DNA of 64,000 bases from Gemmatimonas aurantiaca (GCF_037190085.1 NZ_JBBCJO010000011.1:62001-126000), one strand, 5' to 3'; positions 16,347 to 26,780 are shown, counted from the stretch's first letter. Made by a program: numbers and translations. The notes: generated by a model not told the origin, from the letters alone.

Positions 16347-16841
16347 GTGAGTCTGGCCGTGGGCCTGTTGCTCGCACTGACAGGCGGCGCGGAGGCACAG
16401 CGGCGGGAGACCGCTCCCCTCGATGCCTGGGTCGTCACCCGGTATCGCTCGGCGCACTTTCTGGTCGACAGCATGGCCACGTCGGCGTCGCTGACTCCGA
16501 GTGGACCGCTGCCACGCATCGAGAGTGTGCGCAGTGGTCGCACCAGCGACACGCTCTTGGCCGTGCATTTCGGAGTCCGCGAGACCGCGCCGGTCATGCC
16601 GGTCTCCTCGCGTGTGCGGCTGGTGGGCCCGAACGGTACCATCGTCCCGCTCACGGCCCGGGTGGCCGAACGGCGATTGTTCCGTGCGCCCCGGGTTCCC
16701 GATGCCGACCCGGCCATCGATGCGCAGTGGCGATACGGTTGGGCGTATCTTGTGGTACTGCCTCATGACGATGACCGGCCGGCCGGACGTTACCGAAGCT
16801 GGCTGTTGATGCCGGTCACGTCGATTCCAACCCCTCCGTGA
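16347..16841 (+). CDS. Small exported protein of unknown function
   Basis: A 164-residue protein from a GTG at 16347 with AGGGG 9 nt upstream. This start gives a clean signal peptide (VGLLLALTGGAEA-Q). A TTG at 16320 overlapping the protease stop is the alternative. I recognise no domain; the mature part looks beta-rich. It ends in a 4-nt overlap with the barrel protein gene, so it is co-translated with a probable outer-membrane protein and may be its periplasmic partner. Confidence 0.6.
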   Translation: MSLAVGLLLALTGGAEAQRRETAPLDAWVVTRYRSAHFLVDSMATSASLTPSGPLPRIESVRSGRTSDTLLAVHFGVRETAPVMPVSSRVRLVGPNGTIVPLTARVAERRLFRAPRVPDADPAIDAQWRYGWAYLVVLPHDDDRPAGRYRSWLLMPVTSIPTPP

Positions 16842-19003
16842 CGCTTTCGAAGTTTTCGTGGCTGATGCTGGTGGGTACGTCGCTGCTGACCGTGGCGGGC
16901 GCACCGCTCGCGGCGCAGAGTACCAATCAGCGTACCAACCAGAGCGGCAACAATGCTCCGTGGCGCAGTGCGTCCGCGGACTCGCTTGTGTCGCGGGCGA
17001 TCACGCGACGCGGCGTGCAACTGGCCGACAGCACGCTGCTGTCGTATCAGGCCGATGCGCACGGGTTCCTGGCGTTCCTCGCGCAGTTCGGCGAGGGGCT
17101 GATCATTCCTCCCAAGGTGGTGCAGAGCGAGGAACTCGCCCTGTCGATCGCCTGGTGGCAACCCGGACGCAGTGCGCAGCGTCTGGTCGGGCGTCGCGAT
17201 ACGACACTGCTGCCTGCCAACGTGGGCTACTATCGCGATCGATACGGCGTGGTGCTCGACAATCTGCCCGATCGCATCCGTCTGGGCGATGGACAGGATG
17301 TGCGCGATGTCCCGCATCCGCTCGCGGCCACCGCGCAGGCCATCTACGAATACGCGATGGGCGACGCGGTGCGCATCCGCATCCCGGGCCGTGAGATCCT
17401 GGTGGACGAAGTGCGATTCCGTCCGCGTGATGCCAGTACACCGGCGGCCATCGGCTCGGTGTATCTCGATCGCGAAACGGCGGCCGTCGTGCGGTTGTCG
17501 ATGACCTTCACGCGCGCGGCCATCATCGACAAACGCATCGAGACGCTGGTGGTGACGCTGGAGAACGGTCTCGTGTACGAGCGGTACTGGTTGCCGCGTC
17601 GGCAGGAAGTGGAGGTATCGCGCGGCAGCACGTGGTTCGATATCCCGGCACGCGGCATCGTGCGGGGCCGCTGGGAAATTTCGAACTACACGGTGAACGA
17701 GCGCATTCCCGCACCGGTGATGCTGCTGCCGCGATGGAGCTCCATGCCGCGCGACAGCCTCAGAGCGCATCCGTTCGAAGGACGGGTGATCGATGCCCTG
17801 CCACCGGAAATCCAGATCGCGAGCAGCGAGGACGTGGTGCGTGCGCGTGTGCAGGCGGAAGCCGCGGTGCGTGCGGCGATGCTGGCCCGTCCGGCCACGG
17901 CATCGGTGACGGGGCGCGGGGTGAGCGACCTGGCGCGCTTCAACCGTGCCGAGGGGCTGGCGCTGGGACTGGGTGGTGCCCATCGCACGGGCAATGGCAT
18001 CCAGGTGAGCGCGCGGGCGCGGTTCGGGTTTTCCGATCATGAAGTGAAGGGACACGTCTCCATCGGACCGGCTCCGGCGTTCGGACGCACACCCACGCTG
18101 CAACTGTTCGTGGAGCGCGACTATCGCGAGCTGGCCCTGGCCGAGCGCGCGGGGGTGACCAATTCGCTGGCGTCGTTGCTGTTCGGCAGCGACTACACGC
18201 AGTCGGTGGACACACGCGCCGCGGGCATTGTCTGGCGTCGTGCACCGAACAGCGCATTCAGTTGGCGGTTGGCGGCCGAACAGGATCGCCTTACCCACGT
18301 GACGGCCGATCCGCTTTCGCGGCATTTCGCGCCAACGTTGCCGGCATGGCGTCTGGACGGCGCGCGTGCGGAGGTGCAGGGCACGGGTGGCTGGGTTCCT
18401 ACAGAGCCGTCGGCTACCCGTGGTCTGTGGATGCTGAGCGCGAGTCTCGGGGCCTACCGCGGGAGCTTCGACCGGGAAATGCTCGAGCCGGTCACCGGGT
18501 CGCCCGGTGTGGAGACGCAGCGTGTGTCACCGCTGGTGGGTCGGGCGCAGGGGTTGTTGCAGCTCACGCGTTCCCTGGGTGGCGATCGCGCGCTCTTTCT
18601 GCAGACGTTCGGCGGTGTGGCAGGCGGTCGTGCGTTGCCACCGCAGTGGCTGGTCTTTGCCGGCGGACCGTGGACGGCGCCGGGTTACGATGCGCAGCAG
18701 TTCGGTGCGCGTGCCCTGCTGTCGCAGCGTGTGGAATTCCGTGCGCCGGTTCCCGCGCCGTCCATTCCGCTGGGCCGCTTCGGATCGTCACCGGGGCACA
18801 TCACGCTGGCCCCGTTCGTTCAGGCGCTGGGCACCGCGTCGGGGACGCCAGAACGTCCGACGAGGGCCGGTATGTATCCGTCGGCGGGCGTGGGGATGCT
18901 GTTCTTCTACGACCTGCTGCGCGCCGATGTCGCACGCGGATTGCGCGATGGACACTGGCGTTTCTCCATCGATATCGACCGGAGCTTCTGGGGGATTCTG
19001 TAA
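16838..19003 (+). CDS. Putative outer-membrane beta-barrel protein
   Basis: A 721-residue protein with a signal peptide (LMLVGTSLLTVAGAPLAAQ) from a GTG start overlapping the previous stop. The N-terminal ~320 residues look like a periplasmic domain. The C-terminal ~380 residues alternate hydrophobic and polar residues with many aromatic strand ends, and the protein ends in HWRFSIDIDRSFWGIL, as in Omp85-type or surface-antigen barrels. I cannot assign a substrate. It is flanked by an exported small protein and a methyltransferase that starts at the very next base. Confidence 0.65.
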   Translation: MTLSKFSWLMLVGTSLLTVAGAPLAAQSTNQRTNQSGNNAPWRSASADSLVSRAITRRGVQLADSTLLSYQADAHGFLAFLAQFGEGLIIPPKVVQSEELALSIAWWQPGRSAQRLVGRRDTTLLPANVGYYRDRYGVVLDNLPDRIRLGDGQDVRDVPHPLAATAQAIYEYAMGDAVRIRIPGREILVDEVRFRPRDASTPAAIGSVYLDRETAAVVRLSMTFTRAAIIDKRIETLVVTLENGLVYERYWLPRRQEVEVSRGSTWFDIPARGIVRGRWEISNYTVNERIPAPVMLLPRWSSMPRDSLRAHPFEGRVIDALPPEIQIASSEDVVRARVQAEAAVRAAMLARPATASVTGRGVSDLARFNRAEGLALGLGGAHRTGNGIQVSARARFGFSDHEVKGHVSIGPAPAFGRTPTLQLFVERDYRELALAERAGVTNSLASLLFGSDYTQSVDTRAAGIVWRRAPNSAFSWRLAAEQDRLTHVTADPLSRHFAPTLPAWRLDGARAEVQGTGGWVPTEPSATRGLWMLSASLGAYRGSFDREMLEPVTGSPGVETQRVSPLVGRAQGLLQLTRSLGGDRALFLQTFGGVAGGRALPPQWLVFAGGPWTAPGYDAQQFGARALLSQRVEFRAPVPAPSIPLGRFGSSPGHITLAPFVQALGTASGTPERPTRAGMYPSAGVGMLFFYDLLRADVARGLRDGHWRFSIDIDRSFWGIL

Positions 19004-19606
19004 GTGGAGGAGACCAAGCGGTACGATCGTGCGTACTTCGACAAATGGTACCGGCATCCGCAGCATCGTGTGAAATCGCCGGCCGAGTTGGCGCGGCAGG
19101 TGGCGTTCGTGCTCGGCACGGCGGAGTTCGTTCTGGGACGACCGGTGCGATCGGTGCTGGACGTGGGGTGTGGCGAGGGACAATGGCGGGGTGCGCTGCT
19201 CGAACATCGTCCCCGATTGCACTATGTCGGAGTCGATCCCAGCGCCTATGCCGTGCAGCGATATGGCCCGCGGCGTCATCTGTTGCTGGGCGGGATCGAA
19301 TCGCTCGATACGCTGCCACTGCGCGAGTCGTACGATCTCGTGGTATGCTGTGGCATGCTCAACTATCTCTCCGCGGCGCAGCTCACGAACGGACTGCCAC
19401 AGGTGACGCGGCGAACGGGCGGCATGGCCTATCTCGAACTGTTCGCGCGTGAGGACCGCTTCGAGGGCGACACCGAGTGGCCGACGCCAAAACCGGCGGC
19501 GTGGTATCGCGAGGCGCTACGGGCGGCCGCCCTGACGGCCATCGGGATGCAGTGTCATGTGCCGACACGCGACGCCGACCGGGTGTCGGCGCTGGAACGG
19601 CTCTGA
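19004..19606 (+). CDS. Class I SAM-dependent methyltransferase
   Basis: A 200-residue cytoplasmic protein with SAM motif I VLDVGCGEG (residues 51-59), motif II VGVDPS and a VVCCGMLNYL motif-IV region. The GTG start follows the barrel gene's TAA without any spacer. The substrate is unknown; the small size and lack of extra domains fit small-molecule or lipid methylation. Confidence 0.82.
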   Translation: MEETKRYDRAYFDKWYRHPQHRVKSPAELARQVAFVLGTAEFVLGRPVRSVLDVGCGEGQWRGALLEHRPRLHYVGVDPSAYAVQRYGPRRHLLLGGIESLDTLPLRESYDLVVCCGMLNYLSAAQLTNGLPQVTRRTGGMAYLELFAREDRFEGDTEWPTPKPAAWYREALRAAALTAIGMQCHVPTRDADRVSALERL

Positions 19607-19692
19607 TCATACGGCGAGATTTCGGCGAGATTTCAGAGAGATCCCGGTAGAGATCTCTGCGGGATTCGAGCGGTACATCTCCCACCGATCCG

Positions 19693-20559
19693 ATGCCTGG
19701 CACCACGACCGCACCAACCTCCGCCACCTGGCGCACTTTTCTCGATACGCTGCGCGACGAGCGTCGGGAATGTGGTGCGCCCCGTCCCCTGCGCGCGCTG
19801 GCGGAGGAATTCGCGCTGCGGGCGCTGGCGCTGATGTTCCCGCAGTTCGCGCCGCCCTCGCGGTTGAGCGTCGAAAGTGTGGACGAGGAAGCGGCGCATC
19901 TGGAAGCGTTGCTGCGTGCGGCGATCACGCCGCTGATGTCCGAGGCGGACCCGGTCGTCGTGTCGATGCTCGATCGATTGCCGGCGGTGCGGGCGATGCT
20001 GCTGGAGGATGCGCAGGCCATCACCAGCGGCGATCCGGCGGCGGCGAGCATCGAGGAGGTGATCATCGCCTATCCGGGTTTTCTGGCCACGGCGGTGCAT
20101 CGGTTGTCGCACGAGCTGTATCTGCGGGAGGTACCGCTGTTCCCGCGCGTACTGTCGGAGTGGGCGCACCGTGAAACGGGGATCGACATCCATCCGGGCG
20201 CGCGCATCGGTGCGGCGTTTGCCATCGACCACGGCACGGGCGTGGTGATCGGCGAGACGAGTGAAATCGGCGATCGGGTGCGCATCTACCAGGGCGTCAC
20301 GCTGGGCGCGCTGGCGGTGAGCAAGAAGCTGCAGAACCGCAAGCGTCATCCCACCATCGGCAACGATGTGGTGATCTACGCCAACGCGACCATCCTGGGC
20401 GGCATGACGCTGGTGGGGGATCGTTCGGTGATCGGCGGCAACGTGTGGCTGACCTCGTCGGTGCCCGAGCGCTCGGTGGTGCAGTTCACGAGCCGCGTAG
20501 AGCCGCGTCCGACGCCCGATCCCGACGGGAACGACGATGGGATCGAGTTTCACATCTAG
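19693..20559 (+). CDS. cysE: Serine O-acetyltransferase (EpsC type)
   Basis: A 288-residue enzyme making O-acetylserine from serine and acetyl-CoA, the first step of cysteine synthesis. The C-terminal half is the left-handed beta-helix (GIDIHPGARIG, FAIDHGTGVVIGETSEIG, GVTLGALAV, RHPTIGNDVVIYANATILGG) with the catalytic Asp-His pair in IDHGTG. The longer N-terminal helical region marks the EpsC subtype. It stands 64 bp upstream of cysK, the next step, in the same orientation. Confidence 0.93.
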   Translation: MPGTTTAPTSATWRTFLDTLRDERRECGAPRPLRALAEEFALRALALMFPQFAPPSRLSVESVDEEAAHLEALLRAAITPLMSEADPVVVSMLDRLPAVRAMLLEDAQAITSGDPAAASIEEVIIAYPGFLATAVHRLSHELYLREVPLFPRVLSEWAHRETGIDIHPGARIGAAFAIDHGTGVVIGETSEIGDRVRIYQGVTLGALAVSKKLQNRKRHPTIGNDVVIYANATILGGMTLVGDRSVIGGNVWLTSSVPERSVVQFTSRVEPRPTPDPDGNDDGIEFHI

Positions 20560-20622
20560 CCACGCCATCTTCACCTTCAGTGCAGCATCCCACGACACCC
20601 GCACCTCCAGCCACAGGATTTC

Positions 20623-21537
20623 ATGCGCGTCTCGAACATTCTGGAAACGATCGGTCGCACGCCGCACGTGCGGTTGCAGCGACTCTTTGGCGATGCGGAG
20701 GTGTGGCTGAAGCTCGAACGCGCCAATCCGGGTGGCAGCATCAAGGATCGTATCGCCCTGGCGATGATCGAGGATGCGGAGCGCCAGGGGTTGCTCGGGC
20801 CGGGCAGTGTGATCATCGAGCCCACGTCGGGCAATACCGGCATCGGGCTCGCGATGGTGGCGGCGGTGAAGGGATACCATCTCATTCTCGTGATGCCCGA
20901 ATCGATGTCGATCGAACGGCGACGCATCATGGCGGCCTACGGTGCGTCGTTCGATCTCACGCCACGCGAGCAGGGCATGAAGGGCGCGATTGCCCGGGCA
21001 CAGGAACTGGTGGCGTCCACCCCCCGCGCCTGGATGCCGCAGCAATTCGACAATCCGGCCAACGTGCGGAGTCATGCCGACACCACCGCGCGTGAGATCC
21101 TCGAGGATTTCCCCGAAGGCATCGACTATCTCATCACCGGCGTCGGCACCGGCGGGCATATCACGGGCGTGAGTGAGGTGCTCAAGCGGCAGTGGCCGAC
21201 GCTCAGGACGCTGGCGGTGGAACCGGCCAAGTCGGCGGTGATCGGCGGCGGTGCCCCGAGTCCGCATCGCATCCAGGGCATCGGCGCGGGCTTCATTCCC
21301 GGCAACCTGCACACCGACACGCTCGACGGCACGATCGCGGTGAGCGAAGAAGACGCCTATCGGTTCGCGCAGCGTGCGGCGCGTGAAGAGGGCATCTTCG
21401 TGGGCATCTCGAGCGGGGCGGCACTGGCGGCCGTTGCCCAGACGTTGCCTTCGCTTGCGGCAGGCGCCCGTGTGCTCACGTTCTGCTACGATACCGGCGA
21501 GCGATATCTGTCGATCGATGGACTCTTTCCCGTCTGA
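20623..21537 (+). CDS. cysK: Cysteine synthase (O-acetylserine sulfhydrylase)
   Basis: A 304-residue PLP enzyme joining sulfide to O-acetylserine. The PLP lysine is in GGSIKDR, the substrate loop is PTSGNTGIGLA, and the phosphate-cradle GVGTGGHITGV and C-terminal SSGAALAA are all in place. It pairs with the upstream serine acetyltransferase. The product lacks the usual long CysK C-terminal tail, so CysM-type specificity is possible. The rmuC start lies 20 nt inside its 3' end. Confidence 0.94.
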   Translation: MRVSNILETIGRTPHVRLQRLFGDAEVWLKLERANPGGSIKDRIALAMIEDAERQGLLGPGSVIIEPTSGNTGIGLAMVAAVKGYHLILVMPESMSIERRRIMAAYGASFDLTPREQGMKGAIARAQELVASTPRAWMPQQFDNPANVRSHADTTAREILEDFPEGIDYLITGVGTGGHITGVSEVLKRQWPTLRTLAVEPAKSAVIGGGAPSPHRIQGIGAGFIPGNLHTDTLDGTIAVSEEDAYRFAQRAAREEGIFVGISSGAALAAVAQTLPSLAAGARVLTFCYDTGERYLSIDGLFPV

Positions 21538-22783
21538 ACTGGCGACACTGATCGCCGCACCGCTCATCGGCGTGCTGGCCGGCGGTACGGCCGTGTGGCT
21601 CGTGGCGCGCCGTATCGCACGGGCCGAGGTGGCGCGGGCACGCAGCGAAGCGATGCAGGAAAGCGAGTCCCGGGCGCGGGCCACCGAGATGGCCCTGCGC
21701 GAACAGCTGGCCAGACACGAAGTCGAAGCGGAGATCACGACACGAAACGGCAACGTGGCGGATCTGCTCATGCCCATCCGCGAAACGCTCACGCGATACG
21801 ATGCGGCCCTCACACAACTCGGACAGGCGCAGGCACGCGTGGCCGGCCAGATCGGGGAACGGCTCGATGCGGTGACGCTCGCCGGGGAATCGTTGCGCCA
21901 CGAGACGCAGCAGCTGTCGCAGGCACTGCGTGCACCATCGGTGCGGGGGCAGTGGGGAGAGCTGCAACTGCGTCGGGTGTGTGAACTGGCGGGCATGCTG
22001 GCCTACTGCGATTTCGAGCCGCAGGTCACGGTGCGTGGTGAACACGGCGTACAACGCCCCGATCTGCTGGTGCGGTTGCCCGGCGAGCGTCGGTTGATCG
22101 TGGATGCCAAGGCGCCACTCACGGCGTATCTCGAGGCCATGGCGGCCACCGACGAACGCACACGCTCGGCGCGTCTCGCGGCCCACGCGATGCAGGTGCG
22201 GAGTCATGTGCAGCAGCTGGCGGCCAGGAAGTACTGGGCCCAGTTCGACGATGCGCCCGATTTTGTCGTACTCTTTCTTCCCGGCGAAGCATTCTTCGCG
22301 GCGGCGCTCGACGCCGATCCGTCGCTGCTCGAATCCGCGCTCGAGGAACGTGTGCTGCTGGCCACTCCCACCACACTCATCGCACTGCTCAAGGCGGCGG
22401 CCTACGGATGGCGACAGGAGCGGGTGGCCGATGACGCGGCGGAAGTGGCGGCGCTGGGACGGGAATTGCACGAACGACTGGCGGTCTTTGACGAGCAGCT
22501 CGCCGAACTGGGGCGCGGACTGCAACGCGCCGTGCAGTCGTACAATCGCGCGCTGGGCAGCCTCGAACGCCGGGTGCTGGTGAGTGCGCGCAAACTGGGG
22601 GCGATGAGCGGTGTGAGCACCACACCGGAAGCGCTGCTCGATTCACCGCCCCTGCTGGATATCACCGTGCGCGGCAGCGATGATGAGCGTCTCCATGAGC
22701 GTCACGAGGAACGGACCGATACATGGACGCATACAGGGAACAACGGGCTTCACGATGAACGGCATGCCGACCATCAGAACTGA
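21518..22783 (+). CDS. rmuC: DNA recombination protein RmuC
   Basis: A 421-residue protein from the ATG at 21518. It has an N-terminal membrane segment (LATLIAAPLIGVLAGGTAVWLVA), a coiled coil to about residue 140, and the RmuC nuclease-like domain with RGQWGELQLRRV and LIVDAKAPL (PD-(D/E)XK-type Asp and Lys). RmuC limits inverted-repeat rearrangements and acts in DNA processing. The C-terminal tail is hydrophilic and His/Glu-rich. It is fused in phase to no other domain. It overlaps both neighbours, cysK and the HipA-like gene. Confidence 0.88.
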   Translation: MDSFPSELATLIAAPLIGVLAGGTAVWLVARRIARAEVARARSEAMQESESRARATEMALREQLARHEVEAEITTRNGNVADLLMPIRETLTRYDAALTQLGQAQARVAGQIGERLDAVTLAGESLRHETQQLSQALRAPSVRGQWGELQLRRVCELAGMLAYCDFEPQVTVRGEHGVQRPDLLVRLPGERRLIVDAKAPLTAYLEAMAATDERTRSARLAAHAMQVRSHVQQLAARKYWAQFDDAPDFVVLFLPGEAFFAAALDADPSLLESALEERVLLATPTTLIALLKAAAYGWRQERVADDAAEVAALGRELHERLAVFDEQLAELGRGLQRAVQSYNRALGSLERRVLVSARKLGAMSGVSTTPEALLDSPPLLDITVRGSDDERLHERHEERTDTWTHTGNNGLHDERHADHQN

Positions 22784-23531
22784 TCTCGCACACTGCGTGG
22801 CCACACGCGTGATCCGCCGGGAACGCAAAGGGTCTTCGTCTCCGGTGGTGGCGGAAACCACCGACGGCGCCCGTTTCGTGAAGCTGCACGGTGCTTCACA
22901 GGGCACCGCGCCGCTGGTGGCCGAGATCATCGTGGGCGAACTGGCGGACGCGATCGGATTGTCGGTGCCGGAGCGGAGTTTCGTGGAGTTGCCCACGGGA
23001 ATCCCGAGCGATGATCAGAACGACGAACTGCGCGATCTGCTCGATCGCAGCATGGGCACGAATCTCGGATTCGCCCTGCTGGAGGGAGGGCGCGATCTCA
23101 CGGCCAGTGAATTCGGCTCGGCGAATCTCGTCACCGCCGCGCGTGTGCTCTGGCTGGACATCCTCGTGCAGAACCTCGACCGCACGCCGCGCAACGCCAA
23201 TCTCATGATGCGTCGCGGCACGATCTGGCTCATCGATCATGGGGCGTGTCTGCCGTTCCAGCACGATTGGTCGAGCGTCACGGAGTCGCACCCTGGGCGC
23301 GGATACGACATCGAAGGACATGTCTTCGGGTGGGCCTCACCCGTGTTGGGCGATGTCCATGCGCAGTGTGCGCCGCTGCTGACGCGCGAAGTGCTGCGTG
23401 CCGCGGCGCAGCCGGTCCCCGACGCCTGGATCGGTGGGGATGCCACGCGTCGCCGCGAGGGATTCGCGGCGTTTCTGTGGAAGCGGCTGGTGGCGATGGA
23501 ACGGTCGTTCAACGCTCCCGAAGGCGCGTGA
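22755..23531 (+). CDS. HipA-like kinase family protein
   Basis: A 258-residue protein from the ATG at 22755; an ATG at 22764 is equally possible. The C-terminal lobe shows WLDILVQNLDRTPRNANLMM, a catalytic-loop-like N-x-D-R-x-x-x-N pattern, and IWLIDHGACLPF, resembling the DFG/metal site of the HipA_2 group of kinases. The N-terminal lobe has FVKLHGASQG, where Lys could bind ATP. Unlike HipA toxins it has no neighbouring HipB. The usual DUF3037 partner of this group is not recognisable next to it. Confidence 0.7.
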   Translation: MNGMPTIRTDLAHCVATRVIRRERKGSSSPVVAETTDGARFVKLHGASQGTAPLVAEIIVGELADAIGLSVPERSFVELPTGIPSDDQNDELRDLLDRSMGTNLGFALLEGGRDLTASEFGSANLVTAARVLWLDILVQNLDRTPRNANLMMRRGTIWLIDHGACLPFQHDWSSVTESHPGRGYDIEGHVFGWASPVLGDVHAQCAPLLTREVLRAAAQPVPDAWIGGDATRRREGFAAFLWKRLVAMERSFNAPEGA

Positions 23532-23544
23532 TGCCACTCGCCGG

Positions 23545-24156
23545 CTAGAGCGACCCGAGCAGGTCGTCGATGGCTTTGCGGTCGGCGTCTTCGAGCGAGT
23601 CGGCACCGTGAATGATGCGCTGTAGGATGTCGACCGCTTCCTCGGCGAGGTTGTCGGGGTGACGACGATCCTTTTCGAAGCGCACGATATGACCGAGCAG
23701 GATGGTTTCGAACGGCGACTCCTCGTCGTCGTCCTCCTCATCCTCGTCGTCATCGTCATCCTGGCTGCTGACGGTGGACTCGTAGCTCGGCACGCTGGCC
23801 TTCCAGGGCTCGGACGTGTGCGCGTCGGCTTCGAGCAGCGAACGCGGAACGAGCGCGAACAGCCGACACTGCAGTCCCGGTTCCTCTTCATAGGCGAAGA
23901 GCCCCAGCGGCACCGGCTCCTCGAACAGGCGCAGATCGATGAGTCGCTGAATGGCCTCGACCGGCATGGCACTGCGGGCGACGAGACGACCGTCGATATA
24001 TGCCGCCAGTGCCGACGAATCGGGTGCACGCGGATCGTCGAGCCGGTCTATCACAATCTCCACCGGTTCCCGCGTGGTCACGAAGACCGCCTGGCGGGCC
24101 TCGTCGTCATCGGGAGTGGCGTCGTCTTCCGGAAGCTCGAATTCGTCAGCGGACAT
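23545..24156 (-). CDS. Acidic protein of unknown function
   Basis: A 203-residue, soluble, strongly acidic protein. Residues around 125-145 are almost all Asp and Glu (SSQDDDDDEDEEDDDEESPF). The N-terminus is also acidic (ADEFELPEDD), and a C-terminal helical region contains NLAEEAVDILQRIIHG. The ATG at 24156 is preferred; a GTG at 24195 would add 13 residues, and neither has a good ribosome site. It converges on the HipA-like gene with a 13-bp gap. No function is assigned. Confidence 0.55.
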   Translation of the reverse strand: MSADEFELPEDDATPDDDEARQAVFVTTREPVEIVIDRLDDPRAPDSSALAAYIDGRLVARSAMPVEAIQRLIDLRLFEEPVPLGLFAYEEEPGLQCRLFALVPRSLLEADAHTSEPWKASVPSYESTVSSQDDDDDEDEEDDDEESPFETILLGHIVRFEKDRRHPDNLAEEAVDILQRIIHGADSLEDADRKAIDDLLGSL

Positions 24157-24236
24157 CGGATCGGTGCGTGAAAGGACCTCTGGCAGGTTAGGCACCGGAA
24201 CACGATGCGGGAAGGGTCAGGCGCCGTCGAATGATG

Positions 24237-26027
24237 TCAGGTGGCACTGACCACATCGTTCACATCGGTGCGTTCGAAGACCGAACCCAGCCAATGCAGC
24301 ACGGGCCACAGTTCGGCGAGCAGCAGCAGCCCGCCCAGCACGGTGGCGCCGAGTACCGACCAACCGTTCCAGTCGTCGGTGAGCCATACCATCAATACCC
24401 CGAGACCCACCGGAAAGACCAACGCGATCGCAGCCACCAGCGTGGTGGCGCCGGTGGTCAGGAGATTCTGCCCCATGGTCTCGAAACCGCGCGCTTCGGT
24501 GCCCAGTCGCACCCAGGCCGGAAAGAGCAGAGCGGTGCCGTTCTGGACGGTGAACATCAGGGCATTGAACACCGGGACGGCCACCACGATGGACACGAGC
24601 AGGGGAATGGTCGCACCACTGTCCAGCAGCAGCGAGGGTTCCTGCAGGAACATCACCAGAGGCACGATCATGAGCGACCAGACGGTGATGGAATGCAACA
24701 ATGTCACCGCGGCGATCTCCGCCATGACGATGCGCCAGCCGGGCAGCGGCATGGTCTTGAGCATCGCCAGTCGTGGCAGGTCGAGACGCAGATCGAAGCG
24801 CATCCAGAGCGGCCCGAGAAACAACAGCATCGCGCCCCATCCGATGGTGACACCGACGAAGGCATCCCCGATGCGATCGGATGCGGAGCGGGATGCGAAG
24901 GCCAGCGCCGCGAGCCCCACGGTGAACGCGACGAGCTGGGTGCGCCAGGCCCCCCCACGCAGTGCGGCGGCCACGTTTTTCCAGGCGATGGCCACTTCGG
25001 GGCGCCCGGTGAGTGCGAGCGGGGGCACCCGCGTGAGCTTGCCGGTGCGCGAACGCGCCTGTCCCATCTGCGAAGAACGGAACCGCTGCATCCGTTCGAC
25101 GCGATGTTGTGTGGCTTCGAGCGCGGCTTCCTCGAATGCGCCGTCGAGACGCAGCAACCAGAAGTAGTGGAGGAGCAGAATGCCCGCCGACCAGAGAATG
25201 GCGAGCCCCCATCCGCTGCCGTTGGCGAGGCCGATGGGAGCAAGCAGGGTGCGGATGGGCCACAACGCGAGCGACGGCACCGGCGCATTGAGCGTGCCCA
25301 CGAACACGTCGAATGTGGCCCGTGCCCCATGCACGCTGGCGGCGCGCAGCATGGGCCAGCTGTCGATGACACCCCAGGCCACGGCCCCGATCAACGCCAC
25401 GAACACCACGATGGGGATGAGACCGCGGCGCCGGCCCGCCGGGCCGTGTTCGATCACGCTGGCACGCACGATGCTGGCCGCGAGACGATGAAAGGCCAGC
25501 GTGGTGAAGAGGATCCAGAGCGCGAGCGCCCGCTCCCATGCGGCCAGTGAACCGGCATTGCCGCGCAGGATCACCGTGAAGATCAGCGTGTTGAGCAGGA
25601 TCGCGAGCTGCATGCGCACGAGTTTGGCGTGGACGAGGCCACGTCTCGTGATCGGCGCGGGGAAGAGGAACTGCACCTCCGCGGCGGTGAACGCGAGCGC
25701 ACTGCGATCGCTGCCGAACAACCACCACCGTGCACTGGAGAACAGCAGAAAGGCACTCACGAGCACGATGGTGACGTCGTTCGTGATCAGACGATTCACC
25801 GAGAACTCGCTGGTGTGCGTGTTGCGGAGCAGGGCCCACCACAGGTACAGCGCGCCAATGACGACGGCGGCGAGATATCGCGGACTGCGCACCCGTGCGG
25901 CCTGCGCACGCAGGCGATTCCACAGCGTGCGTGTGTAGAGGTAGCGCAGTGCGACGAACGCGCGCTTCGTGGGCGTCTGCGGTGGCATCTGCGGTGGCGT
26001 CTGCCAGGGCGTCTGTCGGTCGGTCAT
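24237..26027 (-). CDS. ABC exporter membrane subunit
   Basis: A 596-residue membrane protein from the ATG at 26027, 5 bp after the ATPase stop. There are about 12 hydrophobic segments in two halves separated by a hydrophilic region at residues 290-350 (QHRVERMQRFRSSQMGQAR). The N-terminal ~20 residues are Gln/Thr/Pro repeats (QTPWQTPPQMPPQTPTK). The size and layout match the putative ABC-exporter family with a large two-part permease. It pairs with the ATPase directly upstream. The substrate is unknown. Confidence 0.75.
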   Translation of the reverse strand: MTDRQTPWQTPPQMPPQTPTKRAFVALRYLYTRTLWNRLRAQAARVRSPRYLAAVVIGALYLWWALLRNTHTSEFSVNRLITNDVTIVLVSAFLLFSSARWWLFGSDRSALAFTAAEVQFLFPAPITRRGLVHAKLVRMQLAILLNTLIFTVILRGNAGSLAAWERALALWILFTTLAFHRLAASIVRASVIEHGPAGRRRGLIPIVVFVALIGAVAWGVIDSWPMLRAASVHGARATFDVFVGTLNAPVPSLALWPIRTLLAPIGLANGSGWGLAILWSAGILLLHYFWLLRLDGAFEEAALEATQHRVERMQRFRSSQMGQARSRTGKLTRVPPLALTGRPEVAIAWKNVAAALRGGAWRTQLVAFTVGLAALAFASRSASDRIGDAFVGVTIGWGAMLLFLGPLWMRFDLRLDLPRLAMLKTMPLPGWRIVMAEIAAVTLLHSITVWSLMIVPLVMFLQEPSLLLDSGATIPLLVSIVVAVPVFNALMFTVQNGTALLFPAWVRLGTEARGFETMGQNLLTTGATTLVAAIALVFPVGLGVLMVWLTDDWNGWSVLGATVLGGLLLLAELWPVLHWLGSVFERTDVNDVVSAT

Positions 26028-26032
26028 GACCG

Positions 26033-26758
<726 letters not shown>

Positions 26759-26780
26759 GGCCAGCGCGTCGTATCGGGCA

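Noticed and set aside
19607..19692. Short repeats (GCGAGATTTC) and a small hairpin before cysE
   Set aside because: The repeats are short and imperfect, and I could not match them to a riboswitch or T-box.
19633..21996. A 787-codon minus-strand open frame across cysE, cysK and rmuC
   Set aside because: Three recognisable enzymes with intact motifs lie on the plus strand here. The antisense frame is His/Arg-rich with no domain and is a by-product of high GC codon use.
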